From contig JAGSHD010000010.1 in assembly GCA_023954715.1 (NCBI GenBank), positions 116,655 to 180,654 of the forward strand: DNA of 64,000 nt. Direction: 5' to 3'. Origin of the DNA: Candidatus Cloacimonadota bacterium (lineage in GTDB: Bacteria; Muiribacteriota; UBA6191). Below the pieces are notes generated by a model. That model worked only from the letters and a program-made list of their open reading frames with translations, was not told the origin of the DNA and made no database searches. Each line of letters opens with the position of its first letter. The first letter of the stretch is position 1. A program made the position numbers and the translations under genes. This document shows positions 53,949 to 63,865 of the stretch, piece by piece.

Positions 53949-54299
53949 TTTTCAAAATCCTCAAAACAATAAAATTCAAATCAACCTCTAATCCAATAAT
54001 CATTCGAATTGGGTTAGATTCTAACAAAGCGTCGCATTGTACCATTCTAGTATAAAAATTCCAAAATAGATCTTAGTAAGATTTTCACTAAATTTATCAT
54101 GTTTTAATACAAAAAATTGAAATTTTAAGGTACTTTTGAAAATTCTACGTAAATAGATCTCATGATTCATCATAAGAAGCTTTGTTCTTTAAAACATCTA
54201 ACTTCAATGTTTGATCGATCAGTCAATTATTAATCTATTTTAAAAATTGTAATATTTGCAAGTGATTTGATACAATTGGTCAAACATGAAAGAAGTAAT
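53949..54299. other. divergent intergenic stretch
   Basis: About 350 bp of AT-rich DNA between the exported-protein unit (minus) and the receiver-kinase gene (plus). It must carry two outward promoters. I see no gene and no strong inverted repeat; GATCGATCAG near 54215 is a short palindrome-like run. Confidence 0.4.
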
Positions 54300-55391
54300 A
54301 TGCAAGCTAATAAACGTACATCAAAAATTCTAGTCGCTGATGACTCTGCAACCCTTAGACAGAGAATCTGCGAATTTATGAAATTAGAAGGCTTTGAGAC
54401 TATTGAAGCTTCAAATGGCGAAGAAGCAGTAGAGCTAGCATTTGAACACCGACCTGATTTGATTTTATTAGACGTAGTTATGCCTAAAATTAGTGGTATT
54501 GATGTATGTAAACAGCTTAAAAGAAGTGGTGAATTTCAACAAACCCCTATTTTGATGTTAACAGTCAAAACATCCGCTTATGATGTTTCAGAGGCTTTTA
54601 AAGCTGGAGCAAATGATTACATTAGAAAACCATTTGGTGCTGAGGAGTTGCTCCTACGAATTCGTGTACACCTTCAAACCAAGAGCCTTGTCACTGAGCT
54701 TGAAAGATTGAATAGTATTAAAAATGATTTTATCGGTATGGCTTCTCATGATATTCGTACTCCTTTGACTAATATATTGGGCTTAACCATATACTTAAAA
54801 AACCTCTTAAAAGATAAATCTGAGGACATTGATTTTGCTTTAGATAATATCGAAACCGAAGGCGATCGTATCATTCAAATGGTAGACACTATGTTAGATT
54901 TAAGTGTCATTCAATCAGGTAAGTTTACTTTGATCAAACAACCAACATTATTAAGTAGCTTTTTAGATGAAGCCTTCAAACGATCGAGCAGACTTGGGGA
55001 GCGAAAACAAATCATTTTTGAACTGAAAAACGATTCTAAACGCGATGAAATCTATATCGATCCATATAGAGCTCATCAAATTATGGATAACTTAGTTTCT
55101 AATGCCATTAAGTATTCTCCCGAAAATACAACAGTCAAAATTTTTGTAAAAGATAGCGATGAAAATCTTGAAATTAGTGTAGTTGATCAAGGAATTGGAA
55201 TATCTCAAGAGAATATAGATAAAATATTTGCTCCATTTTTCCGAGATACTACAACAGAGACCTATGAAGTTAAGGGTGTCGGACTTGGACTTGCTATTGT
55301 TAAAAAGATTGTTGATGAATATGATGGATCTGTTTCGATTGAAAATTTGGATGAAGGTGGAACCAAAATCTCTTTTTGTATTCCCGTCTAA
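54300..55391 (+). CDS. receiver-histidine kinase (REC-HisKA-HATPase)
   Basis: A 363-residue soluble kinase with a reversed hybrid order: an N-terminal receiver (about 8-125; phospho-Asp in LILLDVVMPKISG, Lys in IRKPFG), a short coiled linker, HisKA with FIGMASHDIRTPLTNI, and HATPase with N-box NLVSNAIKYSP, DQGIGI, FAPFFR and GVGLGLAIVKKIV. Such proteins read a phosphoryl signal from another kinase and pass it on. ATG 54300 is chosen over the TTG at 54267. Its last 41 bp overlap the cytochrome gene. Confidence 0.93.
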   Translation: MQANKRTSKILVADDSATLRQRICEFMKLEGFETIEASNGEEAVELAFEHRPDLILLDVVMPKISGIDVCKQLKRSGEFQQTPILMLTVKTSAYDVSEAFKAGANDYIRKPFGAEELLLRIRVHLQTKSLVTELERLNSIKNDFIGMASHDIRTPLTNILGLTIYLKNLLKDKSEDIDFALDNIETEGDRIIQMVDTMLDLSVIQSGKFTLIKQPTLLSSFLDEAFKRSSRLGERKQIIFELKNDSKRDEIYIDPYRAHQIMDNLVSNAIKYSPENTTVKIFVKDSDENLEISVVDQGIGISQENIDKIFAPFFRDTTTETYEVKGVGLGLAIVKKIVDEYDGSVSIENLDEGGTKISFCIPV

Positions 55392-55953
55392 TTTACCCTT
55401 TACTAAAATCCTACTGAGTTGCTTAATTTTGAGCTTCCAACAAACATTTGCTATTCCTATGTACTCTCAACGAGAGGGCCTAGATTGTAGATACTGTCAT
55501 ACCAAGAAAGATACACGTAGTTTAAATCACGAAGGTTACATATACCGCAGAAACGGTCATTTCTTTCCATACCAACAAAAGCCAAAGATCTCTCAGCAGT
55601 TCAAAGATTCTAAAACAGACCCGAGGTTTTTAAAGTTAAAAGAACGATACTTAAAAAAATATTTTAAACGTGATCCTATCAATGAATACATAGAAACTGG
55701 CAAAAGAATCTTTTTTGGTTCCTATAAAATCGAAAAGAAATCTTCTAAAAATTGCGCCTCATGCCATACCCCTCAAGAGATAATGGGAGCATCAAAACAG
55801 TTTCCAAGATATGTACCTTTAGCCGAAAAGGTAATTAGCCTAGAGCAAATGCAAAATTACTGTATAAAAAACCACCTCAGTGGAAAAGCTCTAAAGCTTG
55901 GAGAAAAAGAGTCTTTGGCTATTTCTGCCTACTTAAACAACATCACTAAATAA
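55351..55953 (+). CDS. periplasmic dihaem c-type cytochrome
   Basis: About 200 residues with a signal peptide (FTKILLSCLILSFQQTFA). Two haem-binding CXXCH motifs: CRYCH about 15 residues after the cleavage site and CASCH near the middle of the protein. The NHEGYIYRRNGH segment following the first haem is typical of small multi-haem electron carriers. The start is uncertain: ATG 55351 lies inside the kinase gene; no ATG exists between the kinase stop and the signal peptide. Translational coupling to the kinase is likely. Confidence 0.8.
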   Translation: MKVEPKSLFVFPSNLPFTKILLSCLILSFQQTFAIPMYSQREGLDCRYCHTKKDTRSLNHEGYIYRRNGHFFPYQQKPKISQQFKDSKTDPRFLKLKERYLKKYFKRDPINEYIETGKRIFFGSYKIEKKSSKNCASCHTPQEIMGASKQFPRYVPLAEKVISLEQMQNYCIKNHLSGKALKLGEKESLAISAYLNNITK

Positions 55954-56026
55954 GCCCCCGCTTTACCTTTGCATCTTGCTCAATTGTAAAATTGACTTTT
56001 ATAACTCAAGTAGATACAATCGGTCC

Positions 56027-58744
56027 ATGAAAAAATTATTAATCGTAGACTCTCATTCTGTACTCTACAAAAGCCACTTCGCCTTCGGAAAAAACCCATT
56101 AACAAACTCAAAAGGGATGGTTACATCTGCTCTTTATGGATTTCTCAGAGTCTTCTTTCAACTCTCTGAACAATTCAATCCAGATTATATTTGTTTTGCT
56201 TTTGACAAATCCCGAAACACTTTTCGTAGAAAACTTTATCAACCCTACAAAGCACACAGAAAAGACACTGCGGATGATCTAAGAGAGCAACTTCCCTTTG
56301 CTCCCGAGCTGATTCAGTCAATGGGATTAAAAACAATAATGATGGATGACTACGAAGCCGATGATTTGCTAGGGTCTATTTCTCATCAATTTTGTGCCAA
56401 AGACGAGGATTTACAAGCAATATTGATTACGGGAGATCGAGATAGCTTTCAATTAGTTACTGATCAAGTTCATGTGGGCTATACTTCTTCTAAAAATAAA
56501 AAGGGAGTGGATATTTACGATCCTACTTCCATCCAAGAAAAATACGACCTCCCTCCTAAAAAACTAATCCAAGTAAAAGCACTTCAAGGCGATACAGCAG
56601 ATAATATCCCAGGTGTTAAAGGGGTTGGTGAAAAAACAGCTATTAAACTGATTAAAGAGTATGAAACCCTTGAAAACCTATATGATAACGTGGATCAAAT
56701 CAAAGGAAAGCTCCAAGAGAAGTTGATTAATGACAAAGAGCTTGCCTTTGTTTCAGAGCAATTAGCTGAGATAAAACTCGATATAGAAATCCCATTTAAA
56801 CTAGAGGACATTCCTTTCGAGATTAAGCCTACACCTCGACTACAGGAGCTTTTAAATCTTTTTGAGTTTGGTAGTTTTGCCAAGAAAATTTATGGCGAAG
56901 ACCAAGTTTTAGATATTCCTGTTAAGGAGAAAGTTGTAGTAGAAAAAGACTATAAACTGATACTAACAGAAACTGAGCTAGATGAACTCTTTGATACACT
57001 TCATCAACAAAAAATTATAGCCTTTGATACGGAAACCACCTCTTTAACAACCCATGAAGCAAAACTAGTTGGAGTATCTTTTTCATATAACGATAATCAG
57101 GCCTATTACATTCCACTGCAACACAGATACTTAGGCGCACCAAAACAACTAAAAGTTGATCTATTTATAGACAAGCTCTGTAAATTGTTTAACAATTCAG
57201 ACATCATTTTTGTTGCTCACAACCTAAAGTACGATGCAAATGTATTGTCAAATTATCAAGTACCTTTTCCACAAAATTTTCATGACACCATGATATTATC
57301 TCACTGTTTAAGTGGCTTTGATCGTCATGGTTTAAAGTTTTTAGCTGAAAGACTTTTTGATTACGAAATGTTAAATTTTAAAGATATGGTCGGGAAAGAC
57401 GAAAACTTTTCGAATGTATTGGTAAATAAAGCATTAGACTATGCAGCTGCCGATGCGGATTATTGTTTTTTATTATATAAACACTTCACCGAAACAATCG
57501 GTTCGGATAGCTCCATTGAAAACTTAATCAATAACCTAGAGTTACCATTGATTGAAGTCTTAGCAAAGATGGAGCAAACTGGTATTAAAATCAATCCTCA
57601 ACACTTTGAGTCCCTTACAGCTACCCTTGAAACTGAAATATCAAAACTAAGCAAAGAGATCATTGAAATAGCCGGAGAAGACTTCAATATCAATTCCCCA
57701 AAACAATTAGGAGTGATACTTTTTGAAAAGTTAGAGATCCCTCCACTTAAAAAGACCAAAAGTGGCTACTCTACTGCAGCTGATATTTTAGAGCAATTAG
57801 CCCCAATGAACCCGATCTGTCAACTTATATTAGAGTACCGACACTTAACTAAGCTATTAGGTACTTATGCTAAACCATTGCCATTAACTCGAGATTCTAA
57901 GGGTTCAATTCATAGTTCGTTTCACCAAGCAGTAGTAGCAACAGGTCGTCTGTCCTCAAGCGATCCAAATTTACAAAACATCCCTGTTCGTAGTAAATGG
58001 GGTAGAGAAATACGTAAAGGCTTTATACCTCAAGATGGATTCGATAAATTGGTAGCTATTGATTATTCTCAAGTGGAGCTTCGTATTCTAGCGCAGTTTT
58101 CCCAAGATCAGGGATTGATTGAAGCATTCAAAAATAAACGAGATATTCACTTAGAAACCGCTGCAAAAGTGTTTCAAGAAGATCTTGATAATGTGAGCAA
58201 ATCACAAAGAGAAAGCGCAAAAGCTATTAACTTTGGAATCGTCTATGGTATCAGCAGTTTTGGATTATCAAGACAGCTAAAAATTAGCATGGCCGAAGCT
58301 AAACGCTTCATAGACTCTTACTTCGCTATTTTTCCAAACATAAAATCATTCATGGAAAAAACAAGTGAAGATGGCATACAAACAGGCTATATTGAAACTT
58401 TGTTTGGGCGAAAAAGAATCATTCCTGAGCTAAAAAGCTCCAATAAAAGCAAGGTTCAAGCCGGTAGCCGCATAGCTGTAAACTCAATAATACAGGGAAG
58501 CGCAGCAGAAGTTATCAAACTCGCTATGATTAAAGTAGACCAATATATTCAAAAGAAAAACTTAAAAACAAAACTTCTTTTACAGGTTCATGATGAGTTA
58601 ATTTTTCAAATGCCATTAGACGAACAAAATGAAATTAAAGAGTTTCAAAAAATCATGGAAAACGTTATGGAGTTTGACGTACCCCTAGTATGTGATATTG
58701 AATGGGGAGATAATTGGGGGGAACTTGAAGACTATACACATTAA
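56027..58744 (+). CDS. polA: DNA polymerase I
   Basis: 905 residues with all three domains. The 5'-nuclease (about 1-290) has VDSHSVLYKSHFAF, DDYEADDLLG and GDTADNIPGVKGVG. The 3'-5' exonuclease keeps its acidic set: FDTETTS, HNLKYDANV and YAAADAD, so proofreading should work. The polymerase has motif A DYSQVELR, the O-helix RESAKAINFGIVYG and motif C VHDELI. Used in Okazaki-fragment maturation and repair. Start ATG 56027 gives the canonical MKKLLIVDSH opening. tsaE starts within its last codons. Confidence 0.97.
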   Translation: MKKLLIVDSHSVLYKSHFAFGKNPLTNSKGMVTSALYGFLRVFFQLSEQFNPDYICFAFDKSRNTFRRKLYQPYKAHRKDTADDLREQLPFAPELIQSMGLKTIMMDDYEADDLLGSISHQFCAKDEDLQAILITGDRDSFQLVTDQVHVGYTSSKNKKGVDIYDPTSIQEKYDLPPKKLIQVKALQGDTADNIPGVKGVGEKTAIKLIKEYETLENLYDNVDQIKGKLQEKLINDKELAFVSEQLAEIKLDIEIPFKLEDIPFEIKPTPRLQELLNLFEFGSFAKKIYGEDQVLDIPVKEKVVVEKDYKLILTETELDELFDTLHQQKIIAFDTETTSLTTHEAKLVGVSFSYNDNQAYYIPLQHRYLGAPKQLKVDLFIDKLCKLFNNSDIIFVAHNLKYDANVLSNYQVPFPQNFHDTMILSHCLSGFDRHGLKFLAERLFDYEMLNFKDMVGKDENFSNVLVNKALDYAAADADYCFLLYKHFTETIGSDSSIENLINNLELPLIEVLAKMEQTGIKINPQHFESLTATLETEISKLSKEIIEIAGEDFNINSPKQLGVILFEKLEIPPLKKTKSGYSTAADILEQLAPMNPICQLILEYRHLTKLLGTYAKPLPLTRDSKGSIHSSFHQAVVATGRLSSSDPNLQNIPVRSKWGREIRKGFIPQDGFDKLVAIDYSQVELRILAQFSQDQGLIEAFKNKRDIHLETAAKVFQEDLDNVSKSQRESAKAINFGIVYGISSFGLSRQLKISMAEAKRFIDSYFAIFPNIKSFMEKTSEDGIQTGYIETLFGRKRIIPELKSSNKSKVQAGSRIAVNSIIQGSAAEVIKLAMIKVDQYIQKKNLKTKLLLQVHDELIFQMPLDEQNEIKEFQKIMENVMEFDVPLVCDIEWGDNWGELEDYTH

Positions 58745-59150
58745 AACAGCCCAAGAACTTGCAGAGTTTGGACAACAATATACAAAAGAAAATATAGAGC
58801 CCGGAGATAAAATCCTTGTCAAAGGTACGATGGGGGCTGGTAAAACAACACTAGCTCAAGGCATTGCTAATGGATTAGGCCTTGAGGTGAATATTACTTC
58901 ACCTACTTTTTCCAAATTAAATATTTACAACGGCTCCACTGATTTTTACCACTTTGATTTATATAATCTAGAAGACCCTGAGGAGCTAGAAAACTTAGGT
59001 ATCTATGATTTTACCGAAAGTGAAAATGGAGTGAGCTATATCGAGTGGTGGGATAAGTTTCCGGGTTTCTTTTCAAGCCCCTATCATCTAATCGAAATTT
59101 TAATCACCGATACGGGTCGACAGATCAACACCGAGTTTATCTCGTGCTAA
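58725..59150 (+). CDS. tsaE: tRNA threonylcarbamoyladenosine biosynthesis ATPase TsaE
   Basis: About 141 residues. P-loop GTMGAGKTTLAQGI, switch-like SPTFSKLNIY, DFYHFDLYNLEDPEEL and the YIEWWDKF motif are all diagnostic. TsaE powers the TsaB-TsaD complex that makes t6A37 in tRNA. I use TTG 58725 (GGGGGG just upstream), since the GTG at 58692 adds an unlikely N-terminus. Overlaps polA by 20 bp. Confidence 0.93.
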   Translation: MKTIHIKTAQELAEFGQQYTKENIEPGDKILVKGTMGAGKTTLAQGIANGLGLEVNITSPTFSKLNIYNGSTDFYHFDLYNLEDPEELENLGIYDFTESENGVSYIEWWDKFPGFFSSPYHLIEILITDTGRQINTEFISC

Positions 59151-59439
59151 CTTATCAATAGGCAATACAAAAACCCATTGCATGGACTCTATTTTTTACC
59201 AAGCGCTCAAAATCCTGTAAAACCAATCCTACTTTATCACGATATAGTTATATATGTGACTTCAGAAAATTGATATTTAAAATCTACTACGATATTATTG
59301 TAGATAAACAAGTTTACTTAAAAATAATTGATATTTTACATATCACTCAATATAGTAATTGAAACGCTTGTATGAAAGCACAAGACCAAAACATCAGGTT
59401 ACTATATCTAATTGTTTTAAAACTAAAGAGAGATTAAAG

Positions 59440-61170
59440 ATGGCTGATGAAAAACGAAAACTAGGACAAATATTAGTAGACTCCGGAGCCATTACTCTAA
59501 AAGATCTTGAAGACTTTTTAGCCCAACAAGAAGAACTCAAAGATGAGCGAGGTTATCAAACCAGGCTAGGCCCCCTTCTTCTTGAACATCAATTAGTCAA
59601 TGAAGAAACTCTAGCACAAGCCTTTTCTATCCAACAATCTATCGAGTATGTAAACCTAAAAGACTTTACTCCAGATTTAAAGATCCTGGAGAAAATTCCA
59701 TTTAGTATTTTTACCAAATTTAAGTTTGTACCTCTTTATATGGATTCAACAAAGTTAGTCATCTCTCTTCATGATCCAATTGATACGTTCTTGTTTGATC
59801 TACTATATAAAGCTTTAGGACTTTCTATCGAGATTCGATCCTCTACTCGATCGCTTATTGACTCTAAACACACTGAATGTCTTCAAGCTATACAAAGCTC
59901 TGGTAGAGCCAACAATGATTTTGATATAGATTTTGAAGAATATCGTTTAATACTACAGCAAGAAAAAGGTGGAGAAGTAGAAGTCAGCCGAACCGAAGTA
60001 GATACGACACATACCAGAGAAACTTTATCTTTCATTGAGATTGTATCCGAACTAGAAAATAAAACTAACTATAGTGCCATGCATATCTATCCTGTGGGCA
60101 GCAATTATAAAGTTTTTGGAAAACTAGCTGATAAATGGCAATATCACTGTGAAATACCAAACGATGCCTTTGCTGGTATTTGGTTAAGTGCAAAACAAAA
60201 TACTGATTACAAAGATCATGAAATTGCATATTGTACCCAAACTTACGCTCAAGTCTTGCTATCTGAAGAAATTCGTAAAGATGTAACACTATACTTTATC
60301 ACTGGTACATCCGGAAACGAACTTATCATCGAAAAATATCCATTAGATAGTAAGTCCTTAAATATTTCTAAAATAGGATTAACAGCTAGTGATTTAGCTA
60401 AATTAAATAAGCTTGATTTTAGCGAACGAGGAGCACTCGTCTTGGGTAGCCCAGCATCGGGTAAATCTACGACCTATCACTCTTTATTAAGTAAAGTTAC
60501 AAATGATGGGTCTAAAGCTTTTAGCTTAGAGTCACAAGAAACCCCTAGTAGAGTCAATATTACTCAGGCCACTTTAGATGATGAGCGAAATCAATTATCT
60601 GCAGTTTCTATCTCTGACTCTACTATTTATAGTGCTTTTGGTATGGATCAAGTTCATCTTCAAGAGCTAGCCTCAAATTTAAGACTCATTAAAAACACTC
60701 CTACCTTTATTACATGTAACTCTCATCCGATTTTTCCAACTCTGATCAGTCTTGAAAAGTCAGGAGAAAGCCTTGGTTTTATATTAGATAAATTACACTT
60801 TATCATCTATCAAAAGTTGGTTCCTTCTCTTTGTCCATATTGTATTCAACCACATAGACCAAAACCAGAAGAAATTGCACAATTAGGCTTAAAACCAGCT
60901 ACACTAAAAAAACCAATATTTTACTTCTCTTCTGGCTGTGACTATTGTGAAAACAAAGGCTATATAGATTTTACATTAATTTATGAGCTTCTAACACTTA
61001 ATGCTTCTGTTACAAAGCTTCTTAGTGAAAACCCCCTCGGAAACGAATTAGCAATGCATTTATTAAAATCAGGAGCTCTTACTCCTCTAAATAACATTGC
61101 CAAAGAAAAGCTCTACTCCGGTACAATCAGTCTTCAAACTTATGCCCAAATTCTTCAAAAGAAAATTTAG
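59440..61170 (+). CDS. GspE/PilB-like ATPase with degraded catalytic motifs
   Basis: A 576-residue member of the type II secretion/type IV pilus ATPase family. An N-terminal T2SSE domain (about 5-150: LGQILVDSGAITLKDLEDFL) and the C-terminal RecA-like domain are present. Walker A is intact (GSPASGKST, residues 336-344), and the four-Cys zinc knuckle is intact (C465, C468, C500, C503). But where the Walker B/Asp-box GEIRD-x-ET should be, there is MDQVHLQE, and the His box THTN reads NSHPIF. ATP binding is likely, hydrolysis doubtful. ATG 59440 follows AAGAGAG. A TPR protein gene follows. Confidence 0.85.
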   Translation: MADEKRKLGQILVDSGAITLKDLEDFLAQQEELKDERGYQTRLGPLLLEHQLVNEETLAQAFSIQQSIEYVNLKDFTPDLKILEKIPFSIFTKFKFVPLYMDSTKLVISLHDPIDTFLFDLLYKALGLSIEIRSSTRSLIDSKHTECLQAIQSSGRANNDFDIDFEEYRLILQQEKGGEVEVSRTEVDTTHTRETLSFIEIVSELENKTNYSAMHIYPVGSNYKVFGKLADKWQYHCEIPNDAFAGIWLSAKQNTDYKDHEIAYCTQTYAQVLLSEEIRKDVTLYFITGTSGNELIIEKYPLDSKSLNISKIGLTASDLAKLNKLDFSERGALVLGSPASGKSTTYHSLLSKVTNDGSKAFSLESQETPSRVNITQATLDDERNQLSAVSISDSTIYSAFGMDQVHLQELASNLRLIKNTPTFITCNSHPIFPTLISLEKSGESLGFILDKLHFIIYQKLVPSLCPYCIQPHRPKPEEIAQLGLKPATLKKPIFYFSSGCDYCENKGYIDFTLIYELLTLNASVTKLLSENPLGNELAMHLLKSGALTPLNNIAKEKLYSGTISLQTYAQILQKKI

Positions 61171-61192
61171 CATCCAACGCTATAACATCATT

Positions 61193-61819
61193 ATGAAACC
61201 TCTCTTGAGCCTATTTTTTTTGTTACCACTAACTGTATTTAGCGAAGATAAGCTTCAGCAATACAAAAATGAATTCTATAAAACAACATCAAGCCCAGTA
61301 ATTAAAATTCGCTCGGTGATTCGTAAAGAAGTCATCAAACCAGATAACTCTGAACCAGATAGCTTGGACTTTTCTTTTATGGAGGAAAAAAAGCCCCCTA
61401 AAAGCAAAAGAAAAAGAAAACTAAAATCTTTCACTTTAGATAAAAAAATTGAAAAAGGGATAGAAGATAAGAGTTCTGCTAAAAAAGTACAAAAGATTGA
61501 TCCCTTAGAGTTTCAAACCCATATGATTCTTTCGCAAGGTAAGATGCATAAAAATACCAGTGCAGTTCAGCTTCTAGGACAACTTAGTAAACAAAATAAA
61601 GATTCAGCGATCCCACTAAAAGCCCTTGCTATCTACTATTTACAAAAAAAACAAGTAAAGCAAGCAGTACCATATTTAGAAAAGGCTAGTTTTCATGAAA
61701 ATCCATCGATGCAAGCTATTGGATTGTTAAAAAAATATTATACAAAGAATAATAAAACAGAAGAGTTAAGTCGCTTGAATCAATACCTTCAAATTAAGCT
61801 TGAAACAACTGATCAATAA
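61193..61819 (+). CDS. exported TPR-like protein
   Basis: About 208 residues: signal peptide (KPLLSLFFLLPLTVFS), a basic low-complexity stretch (about 60-90), and two to three TPR-like units at the end (about 115-200: AIPLKALAIYYLQKKQVKQAVPYLEKA). It follows the GspE-like gene by 22 bp and overlaps the convergent nuclease gene by 26 bp. Possibly a pilotin-like or assembly protein of the same secretion machine. Confidence 0.6.
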   Translation: MKPLLSLFFLLPLTVFSEDKLQQYKNEFYKTTSSPVIKIRSVIRKEVIKPDNSEPDSLDFSFMEEKKPPKSKRKRKLKSFTLDKKIEKGIEDKSSAKKVQKIDPLEFQTHMILSQGKMHKNTSAVQLLGQLSKQNKDSAIPLKALAIYYLQKKQVKQAVPYLEKASFHENPSMQAIGLLKKYYTKNNKTEELSRLNQYLQIKLETTDQ

Positions 61820-63518
61820 AGTCAAAGAAATCACTTTCGATTAAATCTAACACTCTACCTTCATTCAAATTAAATACAAAGCACTTAGTACGACGATACC
61901 CCGAACGAATCAACCAGTTCATGACTATATTATACTCGTCTTCTTTAGCTGCATCTAATTTACCTAGTATCTCAGGAACACTGCGATCTAGGTAATAGGA
62001 TTTAAAAATCTCACGAAAGCAATCTATTGTCGCTTCTTGCCCCATAGTATCAATTTGCAGTAAACGAGATTTAATGAAATAACCTTCTCTAAAAAATAGA
62101 ACACGCCACTTTCCTTCATCTTCTAAAAAAGCATGAACAAAGCTAGCATCTAAACAGCAAAAGCCCCTATGATGATCAGCATATTCACAAATAGCACGTT
62201 CACTACTAGAGTATAACTGCTCTACTCCTGATCTTGGAGGAAAAGATCGATTCACCATATCTTTTAAGGTGAAAAATTTGGACGCCTCATACTCCACTTG
62301 AGAAAGGTTCGAATAAGGCCCAAAATAAATTGCATCATCGTTTAGCTTTCTAGTTGTTAGCATCACCTCATCTGCATTATGTCTAAAATATTTTAAAAAG
62401 TAATATACCGTTTTATCAATTTTAATCGCTTTATCTCTAGTACGCTGATGAAAAAAGGTATTTGCGTTTAAAAGACCATTCAAATGAGATCTTTCTAACT
62501 TCACTTCAATAGAAGTACTTTTTCGGATAACCTTTCTCATTAATTTAGAAGTAGGAACCTTTTCATAAACTAAATCTTTTATGCCCTCTCGAACATTGGC
62601 AAAAGCTTTTACAAAGATCTTTTTACCTCGTTCACCTTTAAAGTAAACCAGACCACTTTGCACAGGTAAAGTTTCGATTTCATCAGGGTTTGTCATACAC
62701 TTAGAGAAGTGATTTTTTTTAGGTAAAATACAATATTTACCCACATCTCTCAATGTAGTTACCCTATCCTCGCTATCTAGTTGCTCTAACATCTTAATCA
62801 ATAGTTGAGCTGTAACTTTAGCATCGCCTAGAGCACGATGTCGTCCTTCAAATTCAAATCCAAAGTGTTCTGCTAATTTATCAAGTTTATGAGACTCCGA
62901 GTCCTTAATAAGCACTTTAGATAATTTTAAAGTACAAAGGCTATCTAGCCCCCACTCTTGATCAAATAGTCGCTTATACTCGTAACTCATAAAATTAACA
63001 TCAAACAAAGCGTTATGTGCAACCAAAATACAGTTCTTGCTAAACTCCAAAAAGTCTACTAAAACCTTTTTACAATCTTCACCAGCTTGCGCTTCTTTGG
63101 TTTTTATACCTGTTAATTTTTCAACATAATCAGGAATCGGACGATCCGGTCGAGTTAAGTGAGAAAACTCTTTTGTAATCTCTCCATTTTCGACGATAAC
63201 AGCACCAATTTCAATAATTCGGTGCAAGGGAGGAACCCCACCCGTTGTCTCTAAATCAAAAACACAAAATCTTAAGTCACTTAAGTTTGAATCCGCAAAG
63301 TCAGAATGTCGTAAAACCCACTTACCTGGTTTGACCTCTAAAAAACGAGCATCATTTGTTAAATGCTTTCTTAAGTAAGAAAGTGGGTCTGACGGTTTTT
63401 TTTCTGAGAGAAATCGGTTTGATATGGCTGTATATGAAACAGGATCTTTAGCAGCCTTTAAATGATCGAATATTTGATCTCTTATTTCTAGTACAATCGC
63501 GTCCAAAGTAAATACCAA
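61794..63518 (-). CDS. DnaQ-type exonuclease fused to a UvrC/Cho-like half with degraded GIY-YIG
   Basis: A 574-residue fusion. A winged-helix-like N-terminus (about 5-70) precedes a DEDDh exonuclease with Asp88, Glu90 (FDLETTG), Asp173 (HNALFDVNF), His227 and Asp232 (HRALGDAKVT), all intact. The C-terminal half follows UvrC/Cho: SGLVYFKGERGKKIFVKAFANVRE stands for the GIY-YIG core, but the second Tyr-x-Gly is Phe-Val-Lys; further on YFGPYSNLSQVE and RAICEYADHHRGFC match UvrC landmarks. Exonuclease activity is expected; incision is doubtful. Start TTG 63518 is uncertain; no ATG is available. Confidence 0.8.
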   Translation of the reverse strand: MVFTLDAIVLEIRDQIFDHLKAAKDPVSYTAISNRFLSEKKPSDPLSYLRKHLTNDARFLEVKPGKWVLRHSDFADSNLSDLRFCVFDLETTGGVPPLHRIIEIGAVIVENGEITKEFSHLTRPDRPIPDYVEKLTGIKTKEAQAGEDCKKVLVDFLEFSKNCILVAHNALFDVNFMSYEYKRLFDQEWGLDSLCTLKLSKVLIKDSESHKLDKLAEHFGFEFEGRHRALGDAKVTAQLLIKMLEQLDSEDRVTTLRDVGKYCILPKKNHFSKCMTNPDEIETLPVQSGLVYFKGERGKKIFVKAFANVREGIKDLVYEKVPTSKLMRKVIRKSTSIEVKLERSHLNGLLNANTFFHQRTRDKAIKIDKTVYYFLKYFRHNADEVMLTTRKLNDDAIYFGPYSNLSQVEYEASKFFTLKDMVNRSFPPRSGVEQLYSSSERAICEYADHHRGFCCLDASFVHAFLEDEGKWRVLFFREGYFIKSRLLQIDTMGQEATIDCFREIFKSYYLDRSVPEILGKLDAAKEDEYNIVMNWLIRSGYRRTKCFVFNLNEGRVLDLIESDFFDFIDQLFQA

Positions 63519-63812
63519 ACTTCCAAGCTTAAGTCTTTGTAATTGAGCATAAGGCTCTTATGATTTTAATAAATGGAAAATTAAGTTTTATTCTACTTGA
63601 TTGAATTAAAGTTACCTTATCAAGGCCAATCAAGTGAATCGCTCAATTAACGATATTATTATATGCAGTAACTGCAAAAATAATGGAATCATTTTATCCT
63701 AAGTATCCCCAAGATAAAAGAAGTTTGTAAGGAGAAACATCTGCATTTTTAATTTTTGTACTAAAAGCTATACAATTGATCTCTTCTAGTAAGAAATGAA
63801 AATAAAAATGGG
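63519..63812. other. intergenic stretch between nuclease gene and tRNAs
   Basis: Nearly 300 bp of AT-rich DNA. It should hold the promoter of the nuclease gene. No gene seen; TTGATT repeats (near 63597 and 63605) are not clearly organised. Confidence 0.4.
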
Positions 63813-63842
63813 TAAAAAAAAACCGCCTCTTATTGAGCCGGT
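63813..63842 (-). terminator. terminator of the tRNA operon
   Basis: On the minus strand ACCGGCTC-aataa-GAGGCGGT (one G-G mismatch) followed by nine T residues, 24 bp beyond the tRNA-Ser 3' end. Confidence 0.85.
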
Positions 63843-63865
63843 GTGTGCGCTAAGCTAGTAAATAT

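Noticed and set aside
63597..63670. Possible origin-like or repeat structure between nuclease gene and tRNAs
   Set aside because: TTGATT-like words occur but without DnaA boxes, regular spacing or an AT unwinding tract.
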